Assembly: GCF_900167945.1 (NCBI RefSeq)
Contig: NZ_FUZA01000001.1
Span: 682,001 to 746,000, forward strand
Length of the DNA stretch: 64,000 nt
Origin: Dyadobacter psychrophilus
GTDB lineage: Bacteria; Bacteroidota; Bacteroidia; Cytophagales; Spirosomataceae
Direction of reading: 5' to 3'
The notes beneath the pieces were generated by a model. That model did not search any database and was not told where the DNA came from. It worked only from the letters and a program-made list of their open reading frames with translations. The translations under genes and the position numbers were made by a program. How positions within the stretch are numbered: position 1 is the stretch's first letter; every line of letters begins with the position of its first letter. Positions 9,375-18,255 of the stretch are shown piece by piece.

Positions 9375-10586
9375 ATGAACATTGTATTTTTTTCGCACCC
9401 GGTTTTTTTGGGCTCCATCAGTACGCAGCGCTATGCCAAGTGGCTTGTGGATGGAATGAGGCAGCGCGGCCACCAGGTGCAGCTATGGGTTCCCGAACCC
9501 AGGTGCTTTAACATTCCGGGTTCACCGAATTTCAAAAAGTGGCTGGGTTATATCGATCAATACGTCCTGTTTCCTTACCAGGTAAAGACGCTGATAAAAA
9601 GACAGCCAAAAGATACGCTTTACGTCCTTACAGACCATTCATTGGGTCTTTGGGCACCACTGATCCGAAACCATAACCACATTGTGCACTGCCATGATTT
9701 CCTGGCCCAGTTTTCGGCCATGGGGCTGATTCCCGAAAATAAGATCGGATGGAGTGGCAGAAAGTATCAGGAATTAATCCGCAAAGGCTTTTTAAAGGCA
9801 AAGAATTTTATCTCAATTTCTGAAAAAACGCGGAACGACCTTCATAATCTGCTTGGCGGCCGACCGGCCGTTTCGGAAATGGTTTACAACGGCCTTGTGC
9901 AGTCTTATACGCCTTCTGACGATCCGGCAGGCGCATTGCTGTCCCTGGAAACTGAAACGGGGATCGGGCTGAAAGACGGTTACCTGCTTCATGTGGGCGG
10001 CAATCAGTGGAACAAGAACCGTAAGGGTGTTATAGAGATTTATTCCAAATGGAGGGTGAAATTCAGGAACCAAAAACCGCTCCTGATGATCGGGCCTGAA
10101 CCGGACGAAGTGATCAAAAAAGCACATGCGTCGTCGGCATACAGGGATGATATCCATTTTTTGGTAGATAAGGCAGACTCATTTGTGGCGCTTGCCTACC
10201 AGGCTGCAAGTGCGTTTCTTTTTCCTTCTCTGGCGGAAGGATTTGGCTGGCCAATTGCAGAAGCAATGTCCAGCGGCACGCCGGTGCTCACAACCGATGA
10301 AGCACCTATGACGGAAGTAGCGGGTGACGCCGCATTGTTTATCGACAGGCGGCCAGCTGACGAACGAAAGGCCGAAGCCTGGGCCACCGACGCTGCGAAA
10401 GTGCTTGAAAAATTACTTTCATACGACCTCGACGAGCGGACAAAACTGGTGACCGAAGGATTACAAAATGTGAAGCGCTTCAATAGTGAGATTACGATTG
10501 AAAAGATCGAAAAGATTTATCTGTCTGTGGCAGGAAATGCTGCTAAACATGTTTCACTTAACTACAACTCTGATGTTTCAGCATAA
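9375..10586 (+). CDS. glycosyltransferase family 4
   Basis: A 403-residue GT-B enzyme. The second domain opens with YLLHVGGNQWNKNRKGVIEI. The donor motif is around residues 275-300 (AFLFPSLAEGFGWPIAEAMS), with E-x7-E for nucleotide-sugar binding. It continues GTPVLTTDEAPMTEVAGDAALFIDR, as in mannosyl- and glucosyltransferases of GT4. It is cytoplasmic or peripheral at the inner membrane. The end overlaps the next gene by about 14 bases. Confidence 0.87.
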   Translation: MNIVFFSHPVFLGSISTQRYAKWLVDGMRQRGHQVQLWVPEPRCFNIPGSPNFKKWLGYIDQYVLFPYQVKTLIKRQPKDTLYVLTDHSLGLWAPLIRNHNHIVHCHDFLAQFSAMGLIPENKIGWSGRKYQELIRKGFLKAKNFISISEKTRNDLHNLLGGRPAVSEMVYNGLVQSYTPSDDPAGALLSLETETGIGLKDGYLLHVGGNQWNKNRKGVIEIYSKWRVKFRNQKPLLMIGPEPDEVIKKAHASSAYRDDIHFLVDKADSFVALAYQAASAFLFPSLAEGFGWPIAEAMSSGTPVLTTDEAPMTEVAGDAALFIDRRPADERKAEAWATDAAKVLEKLLSYDLDERTKLVTEGLQNVKRFNSEITIEKIEKIYLSVAGNAAKHVSLNYNSDVSA

Positions 10587-11160
10587 TATCAACGATTCAG
10601 ACCCTTACAAACGTCCGGTGTTTTCAGTAGGCAACAAGATCACGAGGTTGCTCTGGAAGGCCTCCTGGCTGCTGCTGTGCTCATGGACCCCTGCTCCATT
10701 TCATGCATGGCGGGCACTGGTCCTGCGTATGTTCGGTGCAAAACTTGGTAAAGCCAATTTTATTTATCCTGATTGCAAAATATGGGCTCCCTGGCTGCTC
10801 GAAACGGAAGATGTGGTCACCATAGGCCCTAATGTCGAGATATACAATCCGGGAGGCGTATACCTGGGACATCATTCGATCCTGTCGCAACACGCTTTTC
10901 TTTGTGGTGCCACGCACGATTACAATCACCTTGATTTTACATACATAAAAAAGAAGATCTACATCTCCTCCTATGCCTGGATCTGCTCAAAAGCCATTGT
11001 GCTGCCGGGTGTACGCTGTGGAGAGGGAAGTGTCCTGGGCGCGGGTTCTATTACTTCCAAGAACCTCGAACCATGGATGGTTTATACCGGAAACCCTGCC
11101 CAATGTATCAGACAACGCAATAATTTCCTCCTAGAAAATGAACTTGACCCATCCGTTTAA
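10573..11160 (+). CDS. WcaF-like colanic-acid-type O-acetyltransferase
   Basis: I take the ATG at 10573 (195 residues, usual for WcaF-like proteins), although the frame opens at 10486, which would overlap the upstream gene by 100 bases. An N-terminal hydrophobic helix with WR.LVLRMFGAKLG is the WcaF-family lead-in. Hexapeptide repeats follow (VVTIGPNVEIYNPGGVYLGH), then the catalytic His region (CGATHDYNH) and the closing SYAWICSKAIVLPGVRCGEGSVLGAGS. It likely acetylates a sugar of the polymer using acetyl-CoA. Confidence 0.8.
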   Translation: MFQHNINDSDPYKRPVFSVGNKITRLLWKASWLLLCSWTPAPFHAWRALVLRMFGAKLGKANFIYPDCKIWAPWLLETEDVVTIGPNVEIYNPGGVYLGHHSILSQHAFLCGATHDYNHLDFTYIKKKIYISSYAWICSKAIVLPGVRCGEGSVLGAGSITSKNLEPWMVYTGNPAQCIRQRNNFLLENELDPSV

Positions 11161-11161
11161 C

Positions 11162-12787
11162 ATGCTCTACGATCTCTGCATTGCCGGCAGCGGCCCGGCT
11201 GGTATCATAACGGGACTGGAATATAGCCGGCTTAATCCCGGCAAAAAAATCCTGATCGTTGAATACGGCCACGCTGGTAAAAATGACCGGAATTCACTGG
11301 ACGATTCCATTAAAGTCCATAATAATGTAAACCATTACGGCCCTTATGAATGCACCAACAAAGGACTGGGCGGCACTTCTGCAACCTGGGGCGGAAGGTG
11401 CGTCATGTACGATGAAATTGACTTCATGGAACGCGGAGTTACGGGCGATGATTGCACCTGGGGAATGGATATATTAAAAGACCTGACCCCGTATCTACCC
11501 AAAACTGCTGAATACTTCGAATGCGGCGAGCCGGTGTTCAACCTGAATGAGATCAAGGAATTTAAGAACACGCACATTGCGGAAGGATTTGAAGAGGGAT
11601 TTGTCACCGATTCGGTGATCGAGCGATGGAGCATGCCCACGCGGTTCGGGAAGCGTTATGCCGAGCAGTTGAAGGCTTCAAGGGACATTCACATTCTGGA
11701 AGGTTACGAGTTCAGGGATTTTAAAGCACCGGACGAAAAGGGCAATGTAACTTCCGCCACAATCCGGAACGTGCTTACCAGGCAGCGACTGGAAATTACG
11801 GCGATGAAGTTTGTGCTGGCATCGGGGGCACAGGAAACGACTCGGATATTACTCCGCAACAAACAGCTTTTCCGCAATCTGGATGCGGTTCCTGCTGCTT
11901 TGGGACATTACTATCAGGGCCACATTTCAGGAAAAATCGCTTCGGTTGTTTTCAACGGGAATCCTAACAAAACGGATTACGGATTTATGAAGAGCCGCGA
12001 TAATACATACATCCGGCGGCGATTTCAGTTTACGCCGGACTTTTTGAAAGAGAACAATTTGCTAAATACAGCGATATGGCTGGATAATCCGCTCTATTAC
12101 AACCCGTTGCACCGAAGCGGCGCAATGTCATTTATGTATCTGGCGATGATCACGCCGATTTTAGGCAAAAAGCTTGCGCCTCCTGCGATCGCCCAGTCTA
12201 TCACCAAAGGAAAAAGAACAGGAATCAACGAACATATCCGGAATATCCTGCGTGAGCTACCGCATTCGCTGCTGACGCCTGCTGCGATTTTTTACAAAAG
12301 ATACTTACTCAAAAGAAAGCTCCCGGGCGTGTTCCTGTTTTCGCCGGAGAACAAGTATGCGCTTCATTTCCACTCCGAGCAGGTGCCGCACTACGAAAAC
12401 CGGCTGTACCTGGACGAAGACCAGGAAACGCTGCACATTGATTATACATTGACAGATGATGATATCAATTCGGTTATCAAAACACACAAGGCCCTGGACA
12501 GCTGGCTCCAAAAATGCGGATGCGGCAAGCTCACTTACTGGTACGAAGAAGATGAATTGTATGAAGCGATAAAAAATATGTCCAGGGACGGCATGCACCA
12601 GTCCGGAACCACGAGAATGGCGGATAGCCCCCGAAAAGGAGTGGTGGATAGCAACCTGAAACTGTGGGGAACGAGCAATGTTTACGTTTGCAGCAGCTCG
12701 GTCTGCCCCACCTCGGGACAGGCCAATCCGACTTTCCTGCTTGGGGCATTTGCATGTCGCCTTGCTAAACACTTAATGATGAACTGA
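11162..12787 (+). CDS. GMC-family FAD-dependent oxidoreductase
   Basis: About 541 residues from the ATG at 11162; another ATG at 11138 overlaps the previous gene. YDLCIAGSGPAGIITGLEYS is the FAD-binding Rossmann motif. GLGGTSATWGGRC is the GMC flavin-contact loop. The C-terminal block DGMHQSGTTRM...GVVDSNLKLWGTSNVYVCSSSV, then TSGQANPT, matches the GMC C-terminal domain with its active-site His. GMC enzymes oxidise alcohols, including sugars and polyols. Inside a polysaccharide locus it may oxidise a sugar or lipid intermediate. It ends in TGATG, coupled to the aldo/keto reductase. Confidence 0.85.
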   Translation: MLYDLCIAGSGPAGIITGLEYSRLNPGKKILIVEYGHAGKNDRNSLDDSIKVHNNVNHYGPYECTNKGLGGTSATWGGRCVMYDEIDFMERGVTGDDCTWGMDILKDLTPYLPKTAEYFECGEPVFNLNEIKEFKNTHIAEGFEEGFVTDSVIERWSMPTRFGKRYAEQLKASRDIHILEGYEFRDFKAPDEKGNVTSATIRNVLTRQRLEITAMKFVLASGAQETTRILLRNKQLFRNLDAVPAALGHYYQGHISGKIASVVFNGNPNKTDYGFMKSRDNTYIRRRFQFTPDFLKENNLLNTAIWLDNPLYYNPLHRSGAMSFMYLAMITPILGKKLAPPAIAQSITKGKRTGINEHIRNILRELPHSLLTPAAIFYKRYLLKRKLPGVFLFSPENKYALHFHSEQVPHYENRLYLDEDQETLHIDYTLTDDDINSVIKTHKALDSWLQKCGCGKLTYWYEEDELYEAIKNMSRDGMHQSGTTRMADSPRKGVVDSNLKLWGTSNVYVCSSSVCPTSGQANPTFLLGAFACRLAKHLMMN

Positions 12788-13656
12788 TGAGAAAAATTGA
12801 ATTGGTTAAAGGAATCCATTCTTCGGTACTTGGATTGGGATGTGCGCCGGTACTTGGATCCATTGACTCCAAAACATGCCGCAGGGCTCTCAGCCTGGCC
12901 TTTGAACACGGCATAACACACTATGATCTGGCGCGGTCTTATGGCTTTGGCGATGCAGAAGGACTGGTGGGCGGGGTGTTTAAAAATAATCGGGACAAGG
13001 TTGTGCTGGCCAGCAAGTTTGGCATCAAAGCAGACTGGAAGGCAAGCCTCCTCAGGCCGATAAAGCCGATTGTGCGGGTTTTGAGAGGTTCAGAAAAAAA
13101 GCAGGACGCCAGCTTGCCCCCCAAGCAACCCAGCGGGAAAAATCCCTCTGATATGCTCTTTAAAAGAGTTGAAATAAATAGCATGGAGATGCAAAAAAGC
13201 CTGGAAGAGAGTCTGAAAGCATTGAAAACAGATTATCTCGATTACTTTCTGGTCCATGAGCCTTTACAAAGCATTACCAACATTGACGAACTATGTGAAA
13301 TGGCCATGCGGCTTAAAGCAAGTGGAAAAATACGCGCATTCGGGCTTGCGTACATGCAATCCCAGAGACATTTGCACGAATCGTATTTTGACCGTTTCGA
13401 CATTTTGCAATTCAACAGTCCGCCCGGCGTTGCGGCTTATCGCAAGCTAGCGGAAGAGCGCTCGGGAAAAGCCGACATCATCTTTTCACCGCTGCGGGGC
13501 GGCACGTGGGATATGAGCCCCGGCGAAAAGATCAAAAAGCTGATCCGGGATTTTCCCAAAAGTGTCGTTTTATGTTCCATGTTCAGCGAAGCCCACCTGA
13601 TAGAAAACGTGAAATTGGTAGAAGAATCGCAGTTTCAACCTCCTTGCAATTACTAA
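12787..13656 (+). CDS. aldo/keto reductase
   Basis: A 289-residue (beta/alpha)8-barrel enzyme. The catalytic tetrad is visible: Asp and Tyr in THYDLARSYGFGDAEGLVG, Lys in VVLASKFGIK, and His in DYFLVHEP. This gives NAD(P)H-dependent reduction of a carbonyl or its reverse. Its start overlaps the GMC oxidoreductase stop, so the two are made together and may act in sequence on one sugar-derived substrate (inference). It ends in an unusually short C-terminal part compared with 310-330-residue relatives. A weak alternative is a role unrelated to the polymer. Confidence 0.87.
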   Translation: MRKIELVKGIHSSVLGLGCAPVLGSIDSKTCRRALSLAFEHGITHYDLARSYGFGDAEGLVGGVFKNNRDKVVLASKFGIKADWKASLLRPIKPIVRVLRGSEKKQDASLPPKQPSGKNPSDMLFKRVEINSMEMQKSLEESLKALKTDYLDYFLVHEPLQSITNIDELCEMAMRLKASGKIRAFGLAYMQSQRHLHESYFDRFDILQFNSPPGVAAYRKLAEERSGKADIIFSPLRGGTWDMSPGEKIKKLIRDFPKSVVLCSMFSEAHLIENVKLVEESQFQPPCNY

Positions 13657-13674
13657 TTAAAATAAAGTAAACTT

Positions 13675-14529
13675 ATGATCTCAGTCGTAATTCTCACCAA
13701 AAACGAGGAAAAGGACCTTCCTCTTTGCCTGGCATCATTGAGATGGTCTAATGATGTTCACATATTGGACTCAGGAAGCACCGACCGGACGGTTGAAATC
13801 GGTATCGCGCATTACGCAAAAATCTGGTATAACGACTTTGAAAGCTTTGGCAAACAACGAAATTATGCGCTTGACAACATTCATTTTCGATACGACTGGA
13901 TCCTTTTTCTGGACGCGGATGAAATCGTAACCGATGATTTCCTGATCGAAATGAGGCTGGCAATTCTCACAGCGAATAGCGATGTGGCTGGTTTTTACTG
14001 CTGCTGGAAAATGATATATGAAAATCGCTGGCTCAAAAACTGCGACAATTTCCCCAAATGGCAGTTCAGATTAATGAGAAAAGAACACGCACGTTTCAAG
14101 GATTTTGGGCACGGCCAAAAGGAAGACCAGGTTATTGGCAAAATAGAATATCTGAGAGAACCGTATCTGCACTACGGGTTTTCCAAAGGCTGGGCACATT
14201 GGATCAGCCGCCATAACCGCTACTCCGACGAGGAAGCTTTCAGCAGGATCAATGAATGCCCCCCGTTTAAAAACATATTTTCCAATCATTCCAGTGAAAG
14301 AAATCCGGCATTGAAATCATGGTTAAGCCGCTTGCATTTATGGCCCGCGATCCGGTTCGCACAGGCATATCTGCTGAACCTGGGCTTCCTGGAAGGCAGG
14401 CCGGGATTGATTTATTGCGTCAATATCGCCTACTACGAGTTTTTGATCCAGATTAAAATGCGGGAGTTAAAAAATAAAAGGCCGCCAAAACCGGAAGAGT
14501 TCAAGATGGCCGACGCGATGATTTTTTGA
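13675..14529 (+). CDS. glycosyltransferase family 2, WaaE/KdtX-like
   Basis: A 284-residue protein. It begins MISVVILTKNEEKDLPLCLAS, then VHILDSGSTDRT and WILFLDADEIV, the pattern of the WaaE/KdtX-type GT2 subgroup that modifies LPS core in enterobacteria. The C-terminal half (HYGFSKGWAHWISRHNRYSDEEA) is also typical of it. It acts at the cytoplasmic membrane face. Its 3' end overlaps the oppositely oriented acyltransferase gene by 29 bases, so this ends the first rightward transcription unit. Confidence 0.85.
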   Translation: MISVVILTKNEEKDLPLCLASLRWSNDVHILDSGSTDRTVEIGIAHYAKIWYNDFESFGKQRNYALDNIHFRYDWILFLDADEIVTDDFLIEMRLAILTANSDVAGFYCCWKMIYENRWLKNCDNFPKWQFRLMRKEHARFKDFGHGQKEDQVIGKIEYLREPYLHYGFSKGWAHWISRHNRYSDEEAFSRINECPPFKNIFSNHSSERNPALKSWLSRLHLWPAIRFAQAYLLNLGFLEGRPGLIYCVNIAYYEFLIQIKMRELKNKRPPKPEEFKMADAMIF

Positions 14530-15559
14530 ACCAGGGCTGAAAGCTTAACAAACTGTCTCTCAATGAGATACTAGGTGCTTCAATGGTTTTGTAAAATGCC
14601 AGTCCAACCAGCAGCATTGCCGTCACGCAAATGGGTACAGCGAGGATAGTGAAAGCAGGATATTTATGAAATATTTTATCAAAAACATTCAATATAAGGG
14701 CATGCGTAAGATAAAGAGAATACGCCATCAGGGCGATCTGCTTTACAAACAATGTTTTGCTCAGCAAAAAATCAGGTGAATAATAAAAAGAAACCAGCAG
14801 CATTCCAGCAGAAAAAACAAGGAACAGATAACCGGTGCAATACTTAAACTGAGAATCAACATCAGCCAGCCAATACGAAATACCCGCAAAAACGGCTGCA
14901 AATAATAAACTTATATAACCATTTGACCTCAGCGAAAACGAATAATGATTGATAAAATAAGAAATCGTGCACCCTAGCGCAATCCCGTCAAACCTGAAAA
15001 TCGTTGCGGTTGTGTAATAGCCGAATTCCTTCATCTGAAAATCCCCCGCAAAATACCGTAGTATGAAGGATGGAGTTATTGTAATAGCGATCCACATGGC
15101 GAGACGAACATGTTTTGAGGAAGTGGCCCGGGAAGTGAGCAGGACCACAAGTGGAAACATGAGGTAAAAATGTTCTTCAATGCACAGCGACCAGGAAATT
15201 TTGAAAAATGGAATAACCTGATAAAAGTTTTGGAAAAAGAAGAGAAATCCCGGATCGAAGTCCTGGCCCCGGCCGAAAAACACGGCAGAATAGGAAATAA
15301 GTAAAGCAGCCAGATAAGGCGGATATGTTCTGAGAAACCGTTGCAGCCAAAACCTGAGCAGATTTGAACCCTCACTTTTCTTGTAATAGATGTTGGTGAT
15401 CAAAAATCCGCTTAGCACAAAAAACATTTCAACGCCATATTTGCCAATGGCAATGGTCTTGTCCAAAGTAAAACGCTCTCCAATGTGATAGTAAATGACA
15501 AGGGCGATGGCAAGAAAACGGAACAGGTCGAGATTGGCAATTCTTTTAGAAGTGTTCAT
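14501..15559 (-). CDS. acyltransferase family 3 (OafA/YrhL-type) membrane protein
   Basis: A 352-residue protein with about ten hydrophobic helices. The start KRIANLDLFRFLAIALVIYYH and the following VEMFFVLSGFLITNIYY are the defining acyltransferase-3 motifs, with the conserved His and FFVLSGFL. W-SLCIEEHFYLMFPL carries the second conserved block. These enzymes move acyl groups, usually acetyl, across or within the membrane onto sugars. It is convergent with the GT2 gene and 6 bases after the PhyH-like gene on its own strand, so those two likely form an operon. Confidence 0.88.
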   Translation of the reverse strand: MNTSKRIANLDLFRFLAIALVIYYHIGERFTLDKTIAIGKYGVEMFFVLSGFLITNIYYKKSEGSNLLRFWLQRFLRTYPPYLAALLISYSAVFFGRGQDFDPGFLFFFQNFYQVIPFFKISWSLCIEEHFYLMFPLVVLLTSRATSSKHVRLAMWIAITITPSFILRYFAGDFQMKEFGYYTTATIFRFDGIALGCTISYFINHYSFSLRSNGYISLLFAAVFAGISYWLADVDSQFKYCTGYLFLVFSAGMLLVSFYYSPDFLLSKTLFVKQIALMAYSLYLTHALILNVFDKIFHKYPAFTILAVPICVTAMLLVGLAFYKTIEAPSISLRDSLLSFQPWFKKSSRRPS

Positions 15560-15565
15560 TATTAA

Positions 15566-16531
15566 TTAAATAGAGCCTTTATGAATTTTTTTTCTGATTG
15601 CGTTGACGATGGAGCCGGGGATTATACGCCGGGCGAATGAAAATGCCAGGCCTTTTACAGCCTTTGGAAGAATGTCTTTTTGCAACGAAACGATATCGTT
15701 CGGCAACATAGTGGACACCGAAGTTTCGGGAAAAGCAGGATATTCAGCCTTGCTTCCAAAACCAAGATAAGTGAGGATTTCGGGACTGGTTTCGCTCACA
15801 AATGCAGGATTAAGCAAGATTTTTTCACCGTGCCCTTCATGCTGGGTGGAGATTTCATCGATCTGGAAAAGGTAAGTTAGTCGTTTAAAACCCGGCCGGT
15901 TAAATGGTTCCGCCCTGTGGATCAGGTGCGTATTGCAGATAATCAATGATCCTTTTGGCGCCCGGACGGTCACAATGTCATCTTTGTAGTTTTGTTCAAT
16001 GAACTTATCCGAAAAAAAACGCTCAGTATTTTGTTCCGACCATTTATATGAATCGGCGATCAATTGAAAAGGATTGGTATCCGAGACATCGGAAAGGTAA
16101 AACAGGAACATGATACCAGGCAGGTCGTGCTTTCCATTATAAGCATTTCCGGCTTGCAGGTTATTGTCGGTGTGCCAGGGAAGATGAGATCGCGTATGCG
16201 TTTCGTAGATTCTTTGATTACTGATTTTGAATGGGCTATCAAAAAAATCACGACAAATTCCCCGGATCCGTTCCGATGTAATGATATCGTAACATTCTTT
16301 TGAAAGCGCAAGGGTGTGCGAAAGATATTTTGTCCAGTAAGCTCTCACATATCCCAGGTTATTACTATTAACAAGCAGCGAATCGCGTGAAACAATGTTG
16401 GTAAGGGCAGTGACAGCTTCCGGAGAAAGTGCTTTTTCAAAAATATGGTAACCCGATCCGTATTTCAGTTCATGCGCAATTGTTTCAGCTTCAAGCCTAG
16501 TGAAAGCATCATTAAATAAGAGTGAATCCAT
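15566..16531 (-). CDS. phytanoyl-CoA dioxygenase (PhyH)-like Fe(II)/2-oxoglutarate enzyme
   Basis: A 321-residue protein from the ATG at 16531; a GTG at 16570 would add 13 residues. The metal site is visible: HxD in HLPWHTDNN and a distal His in CNTHLIHRAEPF, followed by Arg in RPGFKRLTY for 2-oxoglutarate. PhyH-family enzymes hydroxylate or otherwise oxidise small molecules. Together with the acyltransferase it flanks the polysaccharide genes, so oxidation of a sugar, lipid or acyl group is possible (inference). It is divergent from the next transferase across a 501-base gap. Confidence 0.72.
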   Translation of the reverse strand: MDSLLFNDAFTRLEAETIAHELKYGSGYHIFEKALSPEAVTALTNIVSRDSLLVNSNNLGYVRAYWTKYLSHTLALSKECYDIITSERIRGICRDFFDSPFKISNQRIYETHTRSHLPWHTDNNLQAGNAYNGKHDLPGIMFLFYLSDVSDTNPFQLIADSYKWSEQNTERFFSDKFIEQNYKDDIVTVRAPKGSLIICNTHLIHRAEPFNRPGFKRLTYLFQIDEISTQHEGHGEKILLNPAFVSETSPEILTYLGFGSKAEYPAFPETSVSTMLPNDIVSLQKDILPKAVKGLAFSFARRIIPGSIVNAIRKKIHKGSI

Positions 16532-17032
16532 ACATTGAAATTTAGGATAAATGCAAATTCGATAACTCACCAGATTGACTATATCATATTGATATTCAGA
16601 TAAATATAATAAAATAATTTGGAATACTTTACAGGAAATACCCTATTTTTTATTCAAAATAAGCCATACAAAAAATGCTCGTTTGTTTTTCGTTTTTTCA
16701 CCCCTAAAATCAAGCATTTCACCCCATTTTCCTTTAAAACTGACCAATAATCACTAAATTAGATATTGAATTCCGGGCCTGATCCCCCTTATTATTTTGC
16801 CTGTCTCTAATCCCCCGGCAGCAATTTGATTTTCTCAGGCCAAAGAAAATATTTAGTCTTTTATCCCATTTACAAAGTCTGATCCTGATTGTCAATTTCC
16901 TGACAGGTTACTAAGCCTGTTCTGGAAATTTCATTAAAAATTTTCTCAGAAACTTAAAACGCTTCTGGGTATACGTTATCATCGTATGCGCTGATTTCCC
17001 CGATCAGCTGCTATGGAACCGCTTTGTCAAAA
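16532..17032. other. 501-base divergent intergenic region with a direct repeat
   Basis: This AT-rich gap separates the leftward PhyH-like gene from the rightward glycosyltransferase and should hold promoters for both. I see no ORF or RNA gene. It contains a 9-base direct repeat, TTTCACCCC at 16696-16704 and 16717-16725, spaced 21 bases start to start. A 10-base repeat ATTTTCTCAG occurs at 16829 and 16940. The only near-match to a Bacteroidota -7 box on the minus strand is TATATTTA at 16608-16601. I could not assign a confident promoter to either gene. Confidence 0.5.
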
Positions 17033-18187
17033 ATGAAAATTATCCATGTTGTATCCGGAATGGATCCGAAAGCCGGAGGCATAAGCCAGGCCATAAGGAC
17101 GATGATCGGGGGACTTACCGACCAGGGTATTTACAGCGAGGTTGTGAGCGTCGGTGCGGAGTTGGGCAACCATGAAACGAACGATCCGTTCCCTATCCAC
17201 TTTACAGGCCCTGGAAAAAGTGCGTGGCAGTTCAGTGCAGGGTTGCAAAGCTGGCTGAACAAGAACCTGGCGCATTACGACGCGGTGCTTGTTCATGGGC
17301 TATGGCAACATCATACTTATGCTGTTTATCAAGCAATTAACACTATCAATGGTCAGCGCCCGAAGGTTTATGTAATGCCACACGGAATGCTTGACCCATG
17401 GTTCCAACAGGCGAAAGGCAGAGAGATTAAAAGCCTGCGGAACTGGTTGATCTGGAAATTTTTAGAACACCGGATCATCCACCTAGCGGATGGAATTTTT
17501 TTCACCTGCGAAACAGAGAGAAAACTCGCCCGGCAGACATTCAGCCCTTATTTCCCAAAATCTGAAATGGTTGTCGGACTTGGCGTGCATCGGCCGCCAC
17601 CATACACCCTGGAAATGCAGGAAGCTTTTAACAAAGCCTGCAACATTAAGAATCGTGGATATCTGCTATTTCTGGGCAGGATCGACGAAAAAAAAGGAGT
17701 CAATCTACTTGTTGACGCCTATCTGTCACTGAAATCCGAAGGTTATGATCTCCCCCCGCTGGTCATAGCCGGACCCGGAATGGATACTCCATTCGGTATA
17801 AGTATAAAAAAACAAGCGCTGTATGATAAGGAAATTTACTTCCCCGGTATGCTTTCCGGTCCCGCAAAATGGGGCGCATTTTATGGTTGCGAAGCATTTT
17901 TATTGCCGAGTCACCAGGAAAATTTTGGGATTGCGGTTGTAGAAGCCATGGCATGCAGCAGGCCGGTCCTGATTTCCGATCAGGTGAATATTTGGCGTGA
18001 AATAAAGAATAACGGCGGAGGTCTGGTAGAAAAAGATACCTCCGACGGTGTCAGGAATTTACTTGTCAGCTGGTTGTCGCTTTCGCAAACAGAAAGAGCC
18101 CTTATGTCTTCCAAAGCCAGGAAGGCGTTTTTGGGGGATTTTTCGGTGGAAAAAGCGGCAGGCAAACTGGGCAAAGTACTCGCCTGA
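17033..18187 (+). CDS. glycosyltransferase family 4
   Basis: A 384-residue enzyme from the ATG at 17033 (a TTG at 17024 is less likely). The N-terminus KIIHVVSGMDPKAGGISQAI has the GG-I-Q acceptor loop common in bacterial GT4. The C-terminal half has YLLFLGRIDEKKGVNLLVDAY and AFLLPSHQENFGIAVVEAMA with the E-x7-E donor motif, then CSRPVLISDQVNIW. It is cytoplasmic. It starts a second rightward cluster with the WcaI-like gene 68 bases on. Confidence 0.88.
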   Translation: MKIIHVVSGMDPKAGGISQAIRTMIGGLTDQGIYSEVVSVGAELGNHETNDPFPIHFTGPGKSAWQFSAGLQSWLNKNLAHYDAVLVHGLWQHHTYAVYQAINTINGQRPKVYVMPHGMLDPWFQQAKGREIKSLRNWLIWKFLEHRIIHLADGIFFTCETERKLARQTFSPYFPKSEMVVGLGVHRPPPYTLEMQEAFNKACNIKNRGYLLFLGRIDEKKGVNLLVDAYLSLKSEGYDLPPLVIAGPGMDTPFGISIKKQALYDKEIYFPGMLSGPAKWGAFYGCEAFLLPSHQENFGIAVVEAMACSRPVLISDQVNIWREIKNNGGGLVEKDTSDGVRNLLVSWLSLSQTERALMSSKARKAFLGDFSVEKAAGKLGKVLA

Positions 18188-18255
18188 AAACATCCCCAAA
18201 GATTGCTATTGCCTTACGCAAACTCTTCTAACTATACCAGACATTGAAAAAGCCA

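Noticed and set aside
16601..16608. TATATTTA (minus strand) as a -7 box for the PhyH-like gene
   Set aside because: Final base does not match the consensus and no -33 element is at the right distance in this very AT-rich stretch.
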